DNA of 64,000 nucleotides from Microbulbifer sp. YPW16. Lineage in GTDB: Bacteria; Pseudomonadota; Gammaproteobacteria; Pseudomonadales; Cellvibrionaceae. The stretch lies in assembly GCF_021290385.1 (NCBI RefSeq), contig NZ_CP089928.1, forward strand, positions 744,001 to 808,000. Direction: 5' to 3'. A program made the translations under genes and the position numbers. Within the stretch, counting starts at the first letter, position 1, and each line of letters opens with the position of its first letter. This document shows, in pieces, positions 24,428 to 32,529 of the stretch. The notes beneath the pieces are model-generated. The model was not told where the DNA came from. It made no database searches and was given only the letters and a program-made list of their open reading frames with translations.

Positions 24428-26353
24428 TCAGGTACCGGGGTTACCCGGGGAGCCGGCCGGCAAGGGCGATTCCACTGGCAATACCGTCACCGGTACCGCA
24501 CCAGCGGGCAGGGTTTTCCGGGTCAGCGCCTCGGCCAGGGCCATATAAATCGGCCCATGTAGCCGGTTGTCATTGTCGATAAACGCCTTGTAGTCAAAGC
24601 TGGCGATATGGATATCCGCCAGTTCACGGAAGCCCGCGGCCTCGTACGGCGAGCGCATGCTGACAAACACGGTCTTGCATTGCCGCGCCCGTGCGCGTTC
24701 CAGTGTCTTGCGATACTCGCGGTACAGTGCGTGCACCGGCAGGCGCGCGCGGCGCAGTCCCGGCAAGTCTTCCATACCACCCCATTCCACCGCACTCTCG
24801 CCGGGAACAATGCTGGCGACAATCACCAGGTCGGCGGGTTGGTCCTCGATCCGCGCCGCTGCTTCCTGCGGTGGCACTATCTCGATCCGGGCACGGGTGA
24901 CCGCCTCCAGCGAAAGGCGGAAAGCCTGGCCCACCTCCTCCGATGGGGCGACAACCTGGATGGTCTGCACCCCCTGGTCGATCACCGGCAGCGTCCCGGC
25001 CTCGACCGGGTAAATGGCGCTGAGCGCCGCACCGGCCAGCTCACGGGCAATTGTCCGGTGCCCCGGGCTGGCCATTACCTGTCGCGCCGCGGCGACTTTC
25101 TCCCGCTCCCCCGCACCAATCCAGTCGCGATCGATCACACGCTGCTTGAGGGCGGCAATGCGGTCGATCGAAGCATCAATTTCCGCCAGGGACAGCTCGC
25201 CCCGCTCCACTGCCGCCACCACGTCGGTGATCAGCTGGTCCAGCTTTTCCAGGTCCTCAGGGAAACGCACCTTGATCGGCATCAGGGCAATATCCGCACC
25301 GGCGGCGAAAGTGCGCACCACCGCCTCTTCCGGGGTGAAGTAGTGGCTGATACCGGCCATATGCAGGGAATCGGTAATGATGAGCCCCTGATAATCGTAT
25401 TCGTCCCGAAGAATTCCGGTGAGGATTTTCCGTGACAGGGTGGCGGGCACGACGATTTCCTCACCGCTTTTCGCAACCAGAGTGCTGTCATCCAATGCCG
25501 GGTACTGGATATGCGCGGTCATGGTCAGTGCCGGCGCAGCGGCGCCGATCACATGCCGGAATGGCAGCAGGTCCGTGGCCCGTGCCTGCTGCCGGCTGCG
25601 CTCAACCCGCGGCAGCCCGGTGTGGCTGTCGACCGAGGTATCACCGTGGCCGGGAAAATGCTTCAGGGTTGCGGCAATACCGCCCTGCTGGAAAGCCTGC
25701 ACGCTGGCAGTCCCCAGCTCCGCCACCACCTGTGGATCCTCGGAATAGGAACGGACATTGATCACCGGGTTATCCGGGTTGCTGTTCACATCCACCGTGG
25801 GGGCAAAATTGACATTGAACCCCAGTACCTTCAGCTGCTCTGCCATGGCCAGGGCGGTCTGGCGCGCGAACACATCACCGTGCTTCGGGTAGGTGGCACC
25901 GATGGCCATATTGCCGGCAAATGCCGCACTCTCATTGCGGGGCAGGCGATTCACGCGCCCCCCTTCCTGGTCTATCCCCAGCAGCAGCGGCCAGCCGGTA
26001 GCAGATTCAAGTGCCGCCCGTTGCAATGCGTGATTCAGCCGCACCATCTGGCCACTGTCCCGCAGGTTATCGGCAAACAGGATCACCCCCCCCAGGCTGT
26101 TGCGGGCAATCAAGTCCCCCAATTCCGGCGGCAGCTCGGTGACCGGTTGCCGGCAGTTCTCCCGCATGCCATCTCCGCGGTTGGTCGTCCCACAGTAATA
26201 ACGCAGGTCCAGCATGATCTTCTGGGCAATTTTCTGCCGCAGGTCCAGGTCCGATACGGCTGCCACCTCAGTGTCGTCGCACGCGGAAAGTGAGAACAAG
26301 GCGGCCAGCAGGGCCGCGGGCCGGGCAATTCTGGACAGGCTAGGAATCTTCAT
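24428..26353 (-). CDS. nagZ: Beta-N-acetylhexosaminidase NagZ-like lipoprotein (GH3)
   Basis: This is a glycoside hydrolase family 3 enzyme that releases GlcNAc from GlcNAc-MurNAc units. The lipobox ends SLSAC (Cys25), so it is extracytoplasmic, unlike E. coli NagZ. The TIM barrel (about 35-400) carries LLGIDQEGGRVNRL and the NagZ-defining loop KHFPGHGDTSVDSH (231-244), which provides the His/Asp acid-base dyad; the nucleophile is Asp328 in IITDSLHMAG. A second domain spans about 440-640. At 641 aa it matches the two-domain, lipoprotein NagZ of B. subtilis (642 aa) rather than the single-domain proteobacterial form of about 340 aa. A perfect island operator lies 39 bp upstream. Confidence 0.92.
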   Translation of the reverse strand: MKIPSLSRIARPAALLAALFSLSACDDTEVAAVSDLDLRQKIAQKIMLDLRYYCGTTNRGDGMRENCRQPVTELPPELGDLIARNSLGGVILFADNLRDSGQMVRLNHALQRAALESATGWPLLLGIDQEGGRVNRLPRNESAAFAGNMAIGATYPKHGDVFARQTALAMAEQLKVLGFNVNFAPTVDVNSNPDNPVINVRSYSEDPQVVAELGTASVQAFQQGGIAATLKHFPGHGDTSVDSHTGLPRVERSRQQARATDLLPFRHVIGAAAPALTMTAHIQYPALDDSTLVAKSGEEIVVPATLSRKILTGILRDEYDYQGLIITDSLHMAGISHYFTPEEAVVRTFAAGADIALMPIKVRFPEDLEKLDQLITDVVAAVERGELSLAEIDASIDRIAALKQRVIDRDWIGAGEREKVAAARQVMASPGHRTIARELAGAALSAIYPVEAGTLPVIDQGVQTIQVVAPSEEVGQAFRLSLEAVTRARIEIVPPQEAAARIEDQPADLVIVASIVPGESAVEWGGMEDLPGLRRARLPVHALYREYRKTLERARARQCKTVFVSMRSPYEAAGFRELADIHIASFDYKAFIDNDNRLHGPIYMALAEALTRKTLPAGAVPVTVLPVESPLPAGSPGNPGT

Positions 26354-26715
26354 CGCGGGAGATAATCCATTATTTTGCGGCTTTCTGGATGGAATATTTT
26401 ATTCTGCCGAAGATCTTTCCCGTTCACAAGGAAAAACCGCGCAGCGTCGGGCCGCTGTCCGCCCGGCTCGGGGGCACGCATCGACATTTCCAGCGGATAC
26501 CGACACAGACAGCCGGGAAATGACAAAAGTCCCTCATCAGGGCAGCCCCTGAGGCGGCGATTTCTACATTCGGCAAGCTTATCCCACCCCGGGGCGGCCC
26601 GCGGCGATGAAACGCACAGGATTGTTTACGCTTAATTCAACATATGGCTGGTAAACGGTTCACAAAGTGAACCACCTGGCCGGATACGGATGCCTGCATT
26701 CTGGTCCATGGGATC
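26354..26715. other. Intergenic region upstream of nagZ
   Basis: This 362-bp gap carries the nagZ promoter region with one perfect GAATA-N3-TATTC operator at 26392-26404 and a second AT-rich pseudo-palindrome GATAATCCATTATT at 26361-26374. I see no gene in the rest. Confidence 0.5.
26392..26404. promoter_or_regulatory. Palindromic operator GAATA-TTT-TATTC
   Basis: This perfect 13-bp palindrome lies 39 bp upstream of the nagZ start, over an AT-rich stretch (TAAAAT on the minus strand) that may be the -10. It is the same element as at 19270, which links nagZ to the predicted MurR regulon. Confidence 0.55.
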
Positions 26716-26955
26716 ATGGAGGCAAGCGTGTCATCGAGCAGCTGGAATGAAATCATCGACAAGCCGACCTTTCTCGGCTCGCTGTTCCTGCTGATGGCGG
26801 TCACCCTGCCCCTGGTGATCTTCCCCGAGGCTGGTGCGGCCTGGGTGGCGACGGCCAAGGCCTTTGTCACCGACAAGCCGCACAAGGAGGCGGGGGCGGG
26901 GCCACAGCCACCCATCCAGGCTGTAACCAGCGCGGTGCGCTTATCCAGTCGTTAA
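26716..26955 (+). pseudogene. Remnant of a BCCT-family transporter N-terminus
   Basis: This is a 79-codon reading frame. Its first 50 residues (DKPTFLGSLFLLMAVTLPLV, then FPEAGAAWVATAKAFVTDK) resemble the N-terminal first membrane segment of betaine/carnitine/choline transporters, which are normally about 500 residues or more. After about residue 50 the similarity stops and the frame becomes Pro/Gly-rich and ends. No further BCCT segment follows; the next gene is on the other strand. I read it as a decayed fragment. A real small membrane protein is possible but less likely. Confidence 0.45.
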
Positions 26956-26962
26956 TTCCAGC

Positions 26963-27412
26963 TTATTCAGGGTCGCGAGGGGAGCCCAGTGAATCCTTCG
27001 TATACAGGCGCTGGACCACCATGATCACGATTGCCGTGGTCCAGCCGAAAATGATGATGCCACTGGCTGCCTGCAATGATGAGAGCAGGCGCCACTCTTC
27101 CCCCAGCACAATATCGCCGTATCCCAGGGTGGTGAATGAAACCATCGAAAAATACATGGCCGGTTCCAGTTCCCGGAACGCTCCCAGCATGCGGTAGGCG
27201 GTGGCCCAGATCCAGACCTCGAATGTCGAGGTCAGGAACATCAGCAGCACAGTGAGTGAGACCACCGCGGGGCGGCCGGGCACCAGAACCGGATGCCCCG
27301 GGCGCAACTGGTTGAGGGCGCGAGTCCAGTGAATGGCAATTATCATGGCAACCGCGTGAACCATGGTTGTCAGGATGATTAGTACCGATGCGATCAGGAT
27401 CACCTTGAGCAT
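26963..27412 (-). CDS. Two-TM potassium channel (Ion_trans_2)
   Basis: This small channel protein of about 149 aa has hydrophobic segments at about 1-25, 55-75 and 105-135. The potassium selectivity filter is TTLGYGD, preceded by a pore helix (AMYFSMVSF). No RCK/TrkA-N domain follows, so gating by nucleotide is not expected. The ATG at 27412 has GGGAAAG upstream; longer in-frame starts run into the preceding gene. It is last of a minus-strand operon, 16 bp after the outer-membrane factor gene. Coupling of a K+ leak channel with a proton antiporter and an efflux system is uncommon and suggests charge or pH balancing. Confidence 0.8.
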   Translation of the reverse strand: MLKVILIASVLIILTTMVHAVAMIIAIHWTRALNQLRPGHPVLVPGRPAVVSLTVLLMFLTSTFEVWIWATAYRMLGAFRELEPAMYFSMVSFTTLGYGDIVLGEEWRLLSSLQAASGIIIFGWTTAIVIMVVQRLYTKDSLGSPRDPE

Positions 27413-27428
27413 TACTTTCCCGCCTTCC

Positions 27429-28949
27429 CTATTGCAGCACCTTCTTCCACTTACCGGTACGATCGAGCATCTCATCCCGGACCGGCACCGGCAGCAGCTG
27501 CTTAACGCTGCGGCTCTCACGTACCTCCCAGCCGCCGCCCAGTGATCGGTATACCTGCACCAGGTTGGCAGCCACTGCACCCCGGGCCCGGGCGAGCAGG
27601 TCCTGCTGCTGTGCGTCAGCGGTCAGGGTACTGATCACCGTGTTGAAACCGACCAGCCCGTTGGTGTACTGGGCGGACGACAGTGCCACCGAGCGGCTCG
27701 ACGCCGCCGCGGCGCGGCGATAGCTTTCCAACTGTTCGTGGGATTTCAGGTACGCCACAATCGCATTCTCCACGTCAGCCTGGGCCTGCAGCACGGCCTG
27801 GCGGTAGTCCTCCAACAATTGCTGGAAGCGCGCATCCTGCAAGCGAACATTGCTACGCAGCCGGCCGTAATTAAACAGGTTCCACTGGAAGCCCCCGAAC
27901 AGGTTCCAGGCTTCACTTTCCCCCTCGAACAGCCTACCGGCTTCCATCGCGCGCGAGCCGATCGAGCCACCGATGGAAAAGGCCGGGTACAGCTCAGCCT
28001 CGGCGACACCAATCTGCGGTCTCTGTGCCGCCAGGCGTCGCTCCGCCGCCCTCACATCCGGCCGCTGGCGCAACAGGTCCTGGGGCATACCGATGGCAAT
28101 CTGTGCTGGGACAACCGGAATCGCGCCCGGCATCCCCGCCAGTGATGTGGCTGCCGTGGGCGGCATTCCCAGCAGCACCGCCAGCGTGTTCTTCAATTGC
28201 TGCAGCGTGGTTTCCAGGCTGGGTACAGCCGCGCGGGTGTTATACAACAGCGCCTCGGCCTGCTCGGCATCGAGCGCACTGACCTCCCCGGCCTCGAACT
28301 TCGCCCGGGCGATACGCAGGCTTTCTTCCTGCAGGTCGATATTATTCCTGGCCACCTTCAGCCGTGCCTGCGTGGTTCGGATCGCCACATACGTCTGGGC
28401 AACCTGGGCTACCAGCGAAACCAGGACACCGTCGTAATCGGCCACACTGGCGCCAAGGTCGGCGCTGGCGGACTCCACCTGGCGCCGGAATCGCCCCCAC
28501 ATATCCAGCTCCCAGCTGAGATTGAAGCCAATATCGTATTCCTCGATGATCAGCTCGCTCTCCTTGGTACGCGAGACAGAACCGGCCAATTCCTGCAGCT
28601 GCGGGTACTGGTTACCGACGGCAATAGCCAGTTGCTGCTGTGCCTGCATTACCCTCAAGGCAGCCGAGCGAAGAGTGAGATTCCGGTCCAGCGATATAGC
28701 CACCAGCTGGTCCAGAACCGGGTCGCTGAATGCATGCTCCCACCAGAGCGGATCGACAGGCTGGCCGCTGTCCAGGCGTGCACTGCGCTCTTTACTCCAG
28801 CTGTCCTCGAGCGGCACCGGCGGGGGCCGATAGTCCGGCCCAAGGGTGCAGCCCGCTAGGCAACAGACCAGTACCAGTAGGGTCCACGGGCTCTCAAGCG
28901 CCCGCACGGCCTGTGGCAAGGACCTACTTTCCAGAGGATACCGGTCCAT
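27429..28949 (-). CDS. Efflux outer membrane lipoprotein, NodT/OprM family
   Basis: This is a TolC-like outer-membrane channel (OEP repeats) of 506 aa. The N-terminal lipoprotein signal ends LAGC, followed by TLGPDYRPP, the standard NodT/OprM opening. Two OEP repeats follow, with typical ARAKFEAGEVSALDAEQAEA and RQRPDVRAAERRLAAQ text, and YTNGLVGFNTVISTL in the second. It overlaps the HlyD gene by 26 nt and should complete a tripartite pump with that adaptor and the FUSC transporter. Confidence 0.9.
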   Translation of the reverse strand: MDRYPLESRSLPQAVRALESPWTLLVLVCCLAGCTLGPDYRPPPVPLEDSWSKERSARLDSGQPVDPLWWEHAFSDPVLDQLVAISLDRNLTLRSAALRVMQAQQQLAIAVGNQYPQLQELAGSVSRTKESELIIEEYDIGFNLSWELDMWGRFRRQVESASADLGASVADYDGVLVSLVAQVAQTYVAIRTTQARLKVARNNIDLQEESLRIARAKFEAGEVSALDAEQAEALLYNTRAAVPSLETTLQQLKNTLAVLLGMPPTAATSLAGMPGAIPVVPAQIAIGMPQDLLRQRPDVRAAERRLAAQRPQIGVAEAELYPAFSIGGSIGSRAMEAGRLFEGESEAWNLFGGFQWNLFNYGRLRSNVRLQDARFQQLLEDYRQAVLQAQADVENAIVAYLKSHEQLESYRRAAAASSRSVALSSAQYTNGLVGFNTVISTLTADAQQQDLLARARGAVAANLVQVYRSLGGGWEVRESRSVKQLLPVPVRDEMLDRTGKWKKVLQ

Positions 28950-30048
28950 TCTCTTCCCGGGCGGCGGTGCCGCTTTTCACCATCACCGAACCGGTGATTC
29001 CAACCCGCAGCTCGACATCGTCGGGCACATTGTCCAACACGATTTTCACCGGCACGCGCTGCGCCAGGCGAATCCAGTCGAAGGTCGGGCTCACCGCAGG
29101 CAACAGTTCGTTGCCGGTGCTGCCATCCTGCTGTGAAATCCCGCGGCTGATACTGTCTACCCGCCCCGCCAGTGGCCGGTCCGGATATGCCATCAGGGTA
29201 ACGACGGCACGATCTCCCGGCGCAATCCGTGCAATGCTGGTTTCCTTGAAATAACCCTCTACCCAGAAGCTGCCGGCGTCGACAATTGCCAGGGCGGCCT
29301 TATTGGCGACAGCCTGGCTCCCATCGCGCAGCCTCAGGTTGGTAATGTAACCATCCACTGGCGCAGTTACCCGGCTAAACTCCAGGTTGAGTTCCGCCTG
29401 CCGGACGGCCGCTCGCGCAGCCCGGATACTGGCATTTCCCTCGCCGACAGTACCCAGCCGTGCACGGGCCTCTTCCAGGTCAGCACGGGCCCCGTCGAGC
29501 GAAGCCCGCGCCTGTGCCAGTTTCGCCTCTGCCCCCTTTCGCTTTTCCCGCGCAATGGCGTGTTCCGCCTGCGCGCGCTCTAGCGATTTTCGTGACGTGG
29601 CGCGCTGCGGCAACAATTGTCGTTGCCGCTGGAGTTCGGCACGGCTCTTCTCGATCTCGGCATCAATTTCCTTTATAGCGCTCTCAGCCTGCCAGACAGC
29701 AGCCTCGGCCGCCTCAACCTGCGCCGCCGCAACCTGTACCTGCTGCTCGGTGGCCAGGTAGCTATCACCGGTTTTGTCGTATTCTGCGCGGGCACGCGCC
29801 AGTTCCGTCTCAAAGGGGCGCGGGTCAATCTGGAACAGGAGCGCGCCACGCTGCACATACTGGTTATCACTCACCGGTACATCCACTACCTGCCCGGTCA
29901 CGTTAGGCGTCACCTGAATAACCCAGGCTCGCACCTGGCCGTTTCGGGTCCATGGGTTTTCGAGAAACTTCCATACGGCCAGGAGTGCTACCACCATTGC
30001 AAGCAGCAGGACCAGCCCGGAAAACAAGTAATTTCTCGCGGCATTCAT
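28924..30048 (-). CDS. HlyD/EmrA-type membrane fusion protein
   Basis: This 374-aa periplasmic adaptor has one N-terminal membrane anchor (about 8-27) and the biotinyl-lipoyl half-motifs (TPNVTGQVVDVPVSDNQYVQRG; SRVTAPVDGYITNLRLRDG). An alpha-helical coiled-coil hairpin spans about 85-205, and a beta-barrel region carries FWVEGYFKETSIARIAPGD. It resembles AaeA-type adaptors that work with FUSC proteins to export aromatic acids. It starts 3 nt after the DUF1656 gene stop. Confidence 0.9.
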   Translation of the reverse strand: MNAARNYLFSGLVLLLAMVVALLAVWKFLENPWTRNGQVRAWVIQVTPNVTGQVVDVPVSDNQYVQRGALLFQIDPRPFETELARARAEYDKTGDSYLATEQQVQVAAAQVEAAEAAVWQAESAIKEIDAEIEKSRAELQRQRQLLPQRATSRKSLERAQAEHAIAREKRKGAEAKLAQARASLDGARADLEEARARLGTVGEGNASIRAARAAVRQAELNLEFSRVTAPVDGYITNLRLRDGSQAVANKAALAIVDAGSFWVEGYFKETSIARIAPGDRAVVTLMAYPDRPLAGRVDSISRGISQQDGSTGNELLPAVSPTFDWIRLAQRVPVKIVLDNVPDDVELRVGITGSVMVKSGTAAREENGPVSSGK

Positions 30049-30051
30049 GTT

Positions 30052-30264
30052 TCAGATGCCAATAAAAAAAATGCCGAACAGCAGGGTGTATATGATCACC
30101 ATGCCAATCAGGACCAGTGGGGGACTGGCAAAATACCGGGAGAGTCGATAATGATCGAATGCTCGTGCCGTCATCGTGGCCGCCCCGAACCCCAGGACAG
30201 CGGCAAGCAGCAGGGGGGGCAGGTAAATCCCTCCCAGGGATATTTCATGAGGTATTGGCAACAT
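30052..30264 (-). CDS. DUF1656 small membrane protein (AaeX-like)
   Basis: This tiny inner-membrane protein of 70 aa has two membrane segments and the DUF1656 opening PHEISLGGIYLPPLLLAAVLG. AaeX-type proteins accompany AaeA/AaeB and other FUSC exporters; their role is unclear. I prefer the ATG at 30264, which has GGAG 11 nt upstream, over a GTG at 30276. It sits between the FUSC and HlyD genes. Confidence 0.85.
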   Translation of the reverse strand: MLPIPHEISLGGIYLPPLLLAAVLGFGAATMTARAFDHYRLSRYFASPPLVLIGMVIIYTLLFGIFFIGI

Positions 30265-30314
30265 CGTGTATATCACTCCGTGAGTTGCTGTGCCCTGGCA
30301 ATTGCTGTTCCTTG

Positions 30315-32504
30315 CTAGAAAAAACGCGGTTCACTCCATTTTCGCCAGTCAATCCCGCGCAGCTGCTCAGTGAGGGAGGCCAGTAGCTCACTGACACTCC
30401 GGGACACCCCCAGCAGTAATAGTGCCCCTTCCAGCTGACGCCCGTCCGGCTGACTACCGGCAGGCGCCCCTGTCGCGCCATGGTACTGGCGCAGCAGGTT
30501 TTCGATTTCCCGCAGTTGTGCACCTTCCCGTGCGCTGGAATTGGCGGGGGCTGGACGCTCCCCCTTCCGGGTAACAGCCGCCAATCGCTCCAGCGCATCA
30601 GCCGCGGCCCCCTGCCAGGATTCCAGTGCCGCCCCTGTAGCGTTTTTGCCCGCAACATCGCCGGCGTGCAGGCGCGCCTCCACGAGCGCATTGATACGCG
30701 CGGCCAGTGCCTCGCACCGGGCAACCACAGCCCGCAAGTTAGCCTCACTATCCCCTGGCAGGTAGCGCCGCTCAATAACCCCCGCTAACAGGGAGAGTCT
30801 GGCAGGAATCCGGGCGACCAGGTTGCGGTGATAGCGGCTGCGCCAACCGGTGGGTCGGCCCGTGAGGAGCCACGCGCAGCTGCACATAAACTGCCCGAGT
30901 TGGCGCTGGAACATGTGCTCAGGGCGTGGCGAGAAGGGTATATAGGCAGCAAAGGACAGTAGTATCAGCAGGAGGGTGACAACAACCAGCATGTTGGCGA
31001 CAGCGCTGAAGCTGTAAACCTGTGAGTTGCTGATACCCATCACGGACACGAAAAATGCCAGCGCTATGGACCGCCCGGCAGCCCTGCGGGGACCGGAAAA
31101 CAGCAGGCAGAGGGCGAATGTCACGCCGAAGATCAATGGTCCCAGCGACCAGAAAGTTGATAAGTGCGGCAGCACCAGCAGGTAGATGGCCCCGGAACAG
31201 AGAATGGCCACCAACACTGGCAGGAATATTTTGCGCGGTGCAACAAAGGGCATTGCCGCCAGTGCAATCGACAGTGAAGCGGCCAGGGAGAGGATCAGTG
31301 GCCCTGCCGGCAGGCCGTCAACGTACAGGTAACCCAGGTAAGCCAGCCAGATGGTGAATATTACCCGGGCAACCCCGCCGAGCCGGTCTGGATCGGGCAT
31401 CAGGTTCCCCAACATCCTCGACGCCGCACCCGTGTCGGCCACGGCCGGGAATTTACTACCGCGACTCTTAGCTTCATTACTAATCGCGCATGCGGCCTGG
31501 GCTACGCTATCCACCTGCTCGGAAACCCGCTGCAACAGCCTCCTGAGGACGGTAACCACAGCCGAATCCAGTAGCCGGGAATCGGGAATGCGCGCCGCCT
31601 CGACAGCTATTTTGCCGTATTCTTGTGGCTCGCCGGGCTGCATTTCTCCGACGGGCCCCGTCAGCGCCTGCAAGCGCCTTTCAACTCCGGAGCAGTAACT
31701 GTCGATACCGGGTAGCAGTTCCCGCAACAGTCTGTCATCCACCTGGTAGAGACTTTCGCTCAGCCGCTCCAGTAACTCGGTCAGCTCTGTCGACGATGCC
31801 AGCAGCTGTTGCCATTCGCGGCGTCTCTCGTGGACCAAGTGGCTGTCTGCAATGGCCGCATCCAGCAACGGACTGACCGCCGACTGCGCGTGGACAAGGT
31901 CGCTGCGCGCGTTCACCAGTGCCGTTGTTCGCCCGGCGCCGGCAAGCACTGCCCGGCACTCCTGAAAAAGCGCCAGCTGGGCAGACTGTAACCGCTCGAA
32001 AGCCTCCCGGAGATCCCCTCTGCTGTTGCGTGGCCATATCAGCAGGGCCACCAGGGAGTACACCAGGATACCCAGTCCCGTCTGCTGGGTACGCAGCATC
32101 GCGATTTCAAAGGCGCCGCTGTGACTGGTGGCTGCGTTGACGCAGATGATCACACTGACCCAGCCGCCAATTTGCCAGAAGTAGGAGTCTTTTGCCCCCA
32201 GCGAGAGATAAGTGCACACTCCCAGCCACGATGACAGTGCAGCCATAAACAGCCACCGGTCCTGGGGAAAATGCGCCACTATCACCAGCGCGGCCACCAC
32301 AGCCATCAGCGTGCCCAGCATTCGTAATGCTGCCTTATTGAGCGACATACCGAGCGACGACTGGCTCACCACTGCCACCGCGAGTCCCGCCCACGCCGCC
32401 TTACCCCAGTCGAGGCTGAGGGTAATGCCATAGACTGACACCATCGCCAGGGCGGTCTTTATTGATTCGCGAGTAGCGACGCTCAGTGGGGGCAATTTCA
32501 GCAT
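30315..32504 (-). CDS. FUSC-family exporter (AaeB-like)
   Basis: This 729-aa inner-membrane transporter has two blocks of membrane helices (residues about 10-165 and 380-520), each followed by a long cytoplasmic helical region. That is the fusaric-acid-resistance/AaeB architecture. Text such as WGKAAWAGLAVAVVSQSSLG and GWVSVIICVNAATSHSGAFE fits the FUSC domain. Substrates of the family include aromatic carboxylic acids. The ATG at 32504 is preceded by GGGGAGGA at 9 nt; longer starts would enter the antiporter gene. There is no LysR regulator (AaeR-like) next to it. Confidence 0.88.
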   Translation of the reverse strand: MLKLPPLSVATRESIKTALAMVSVYGITLSLDWGKAAWAGLAVAVVSQSSLGMSLNKAALRMLGTLMAVVAALVIVAHFPQDRWLFMAALSSWLGVCTYLSLGAKDSYFWQIGGWVSVIICVNAATSHSGAFEIAMLRTQQTGLGILVYSLVALLIWPRNSRGDLREAFERLQSAQLALFQECRAVLAGAGRTTALVNARSDLVHAQSAVSPLLDAAIADSHLVHERRREWQQLLASSTELTELLERLSESLYQVDDRLLRELLPGIDSYCSGVERRLQALTGPVGEMQPGEPQEYGKIAVEAARIPDSRLLDSAVVTVLRRLLQRVSEQVDSVAQAACAISNEAKSRGSKFPAVADTGAASRMLGNLMPDPDRLGGVARVIFTIWLAYLGYLYVDGLPAGPLILSLAASLSIALAAMPFVAPRKIFLPVLVAILCSGAIYLLVLPHLSTFWSLGPLIFGVTFALCLLFSGPRRAAGRSIALAFFVSVMGISNSQVYSFSAVANMLVVVTLLLILLSFAAYIPFSPRPEHMFQRQLGQFMCSCAWLLTGRPTGWRSRYHRNLVARIPARLSLLAGVIERRYLPGDSEANLRAVVARCEALAARINALVEARLHAGDVAGKNATGAALESWQGAAADALERLAAVTRKGERPAPANSSAREGAQLREIENLLRQYHGATGAPAGSQPDGRQLEGALLLLGVSRSVSELLASLTEQLRGIDWRKWSEPRFF

Positions 32505-32529
32505 CAAGGTAAGTCCTCCCCTGCCCCGC

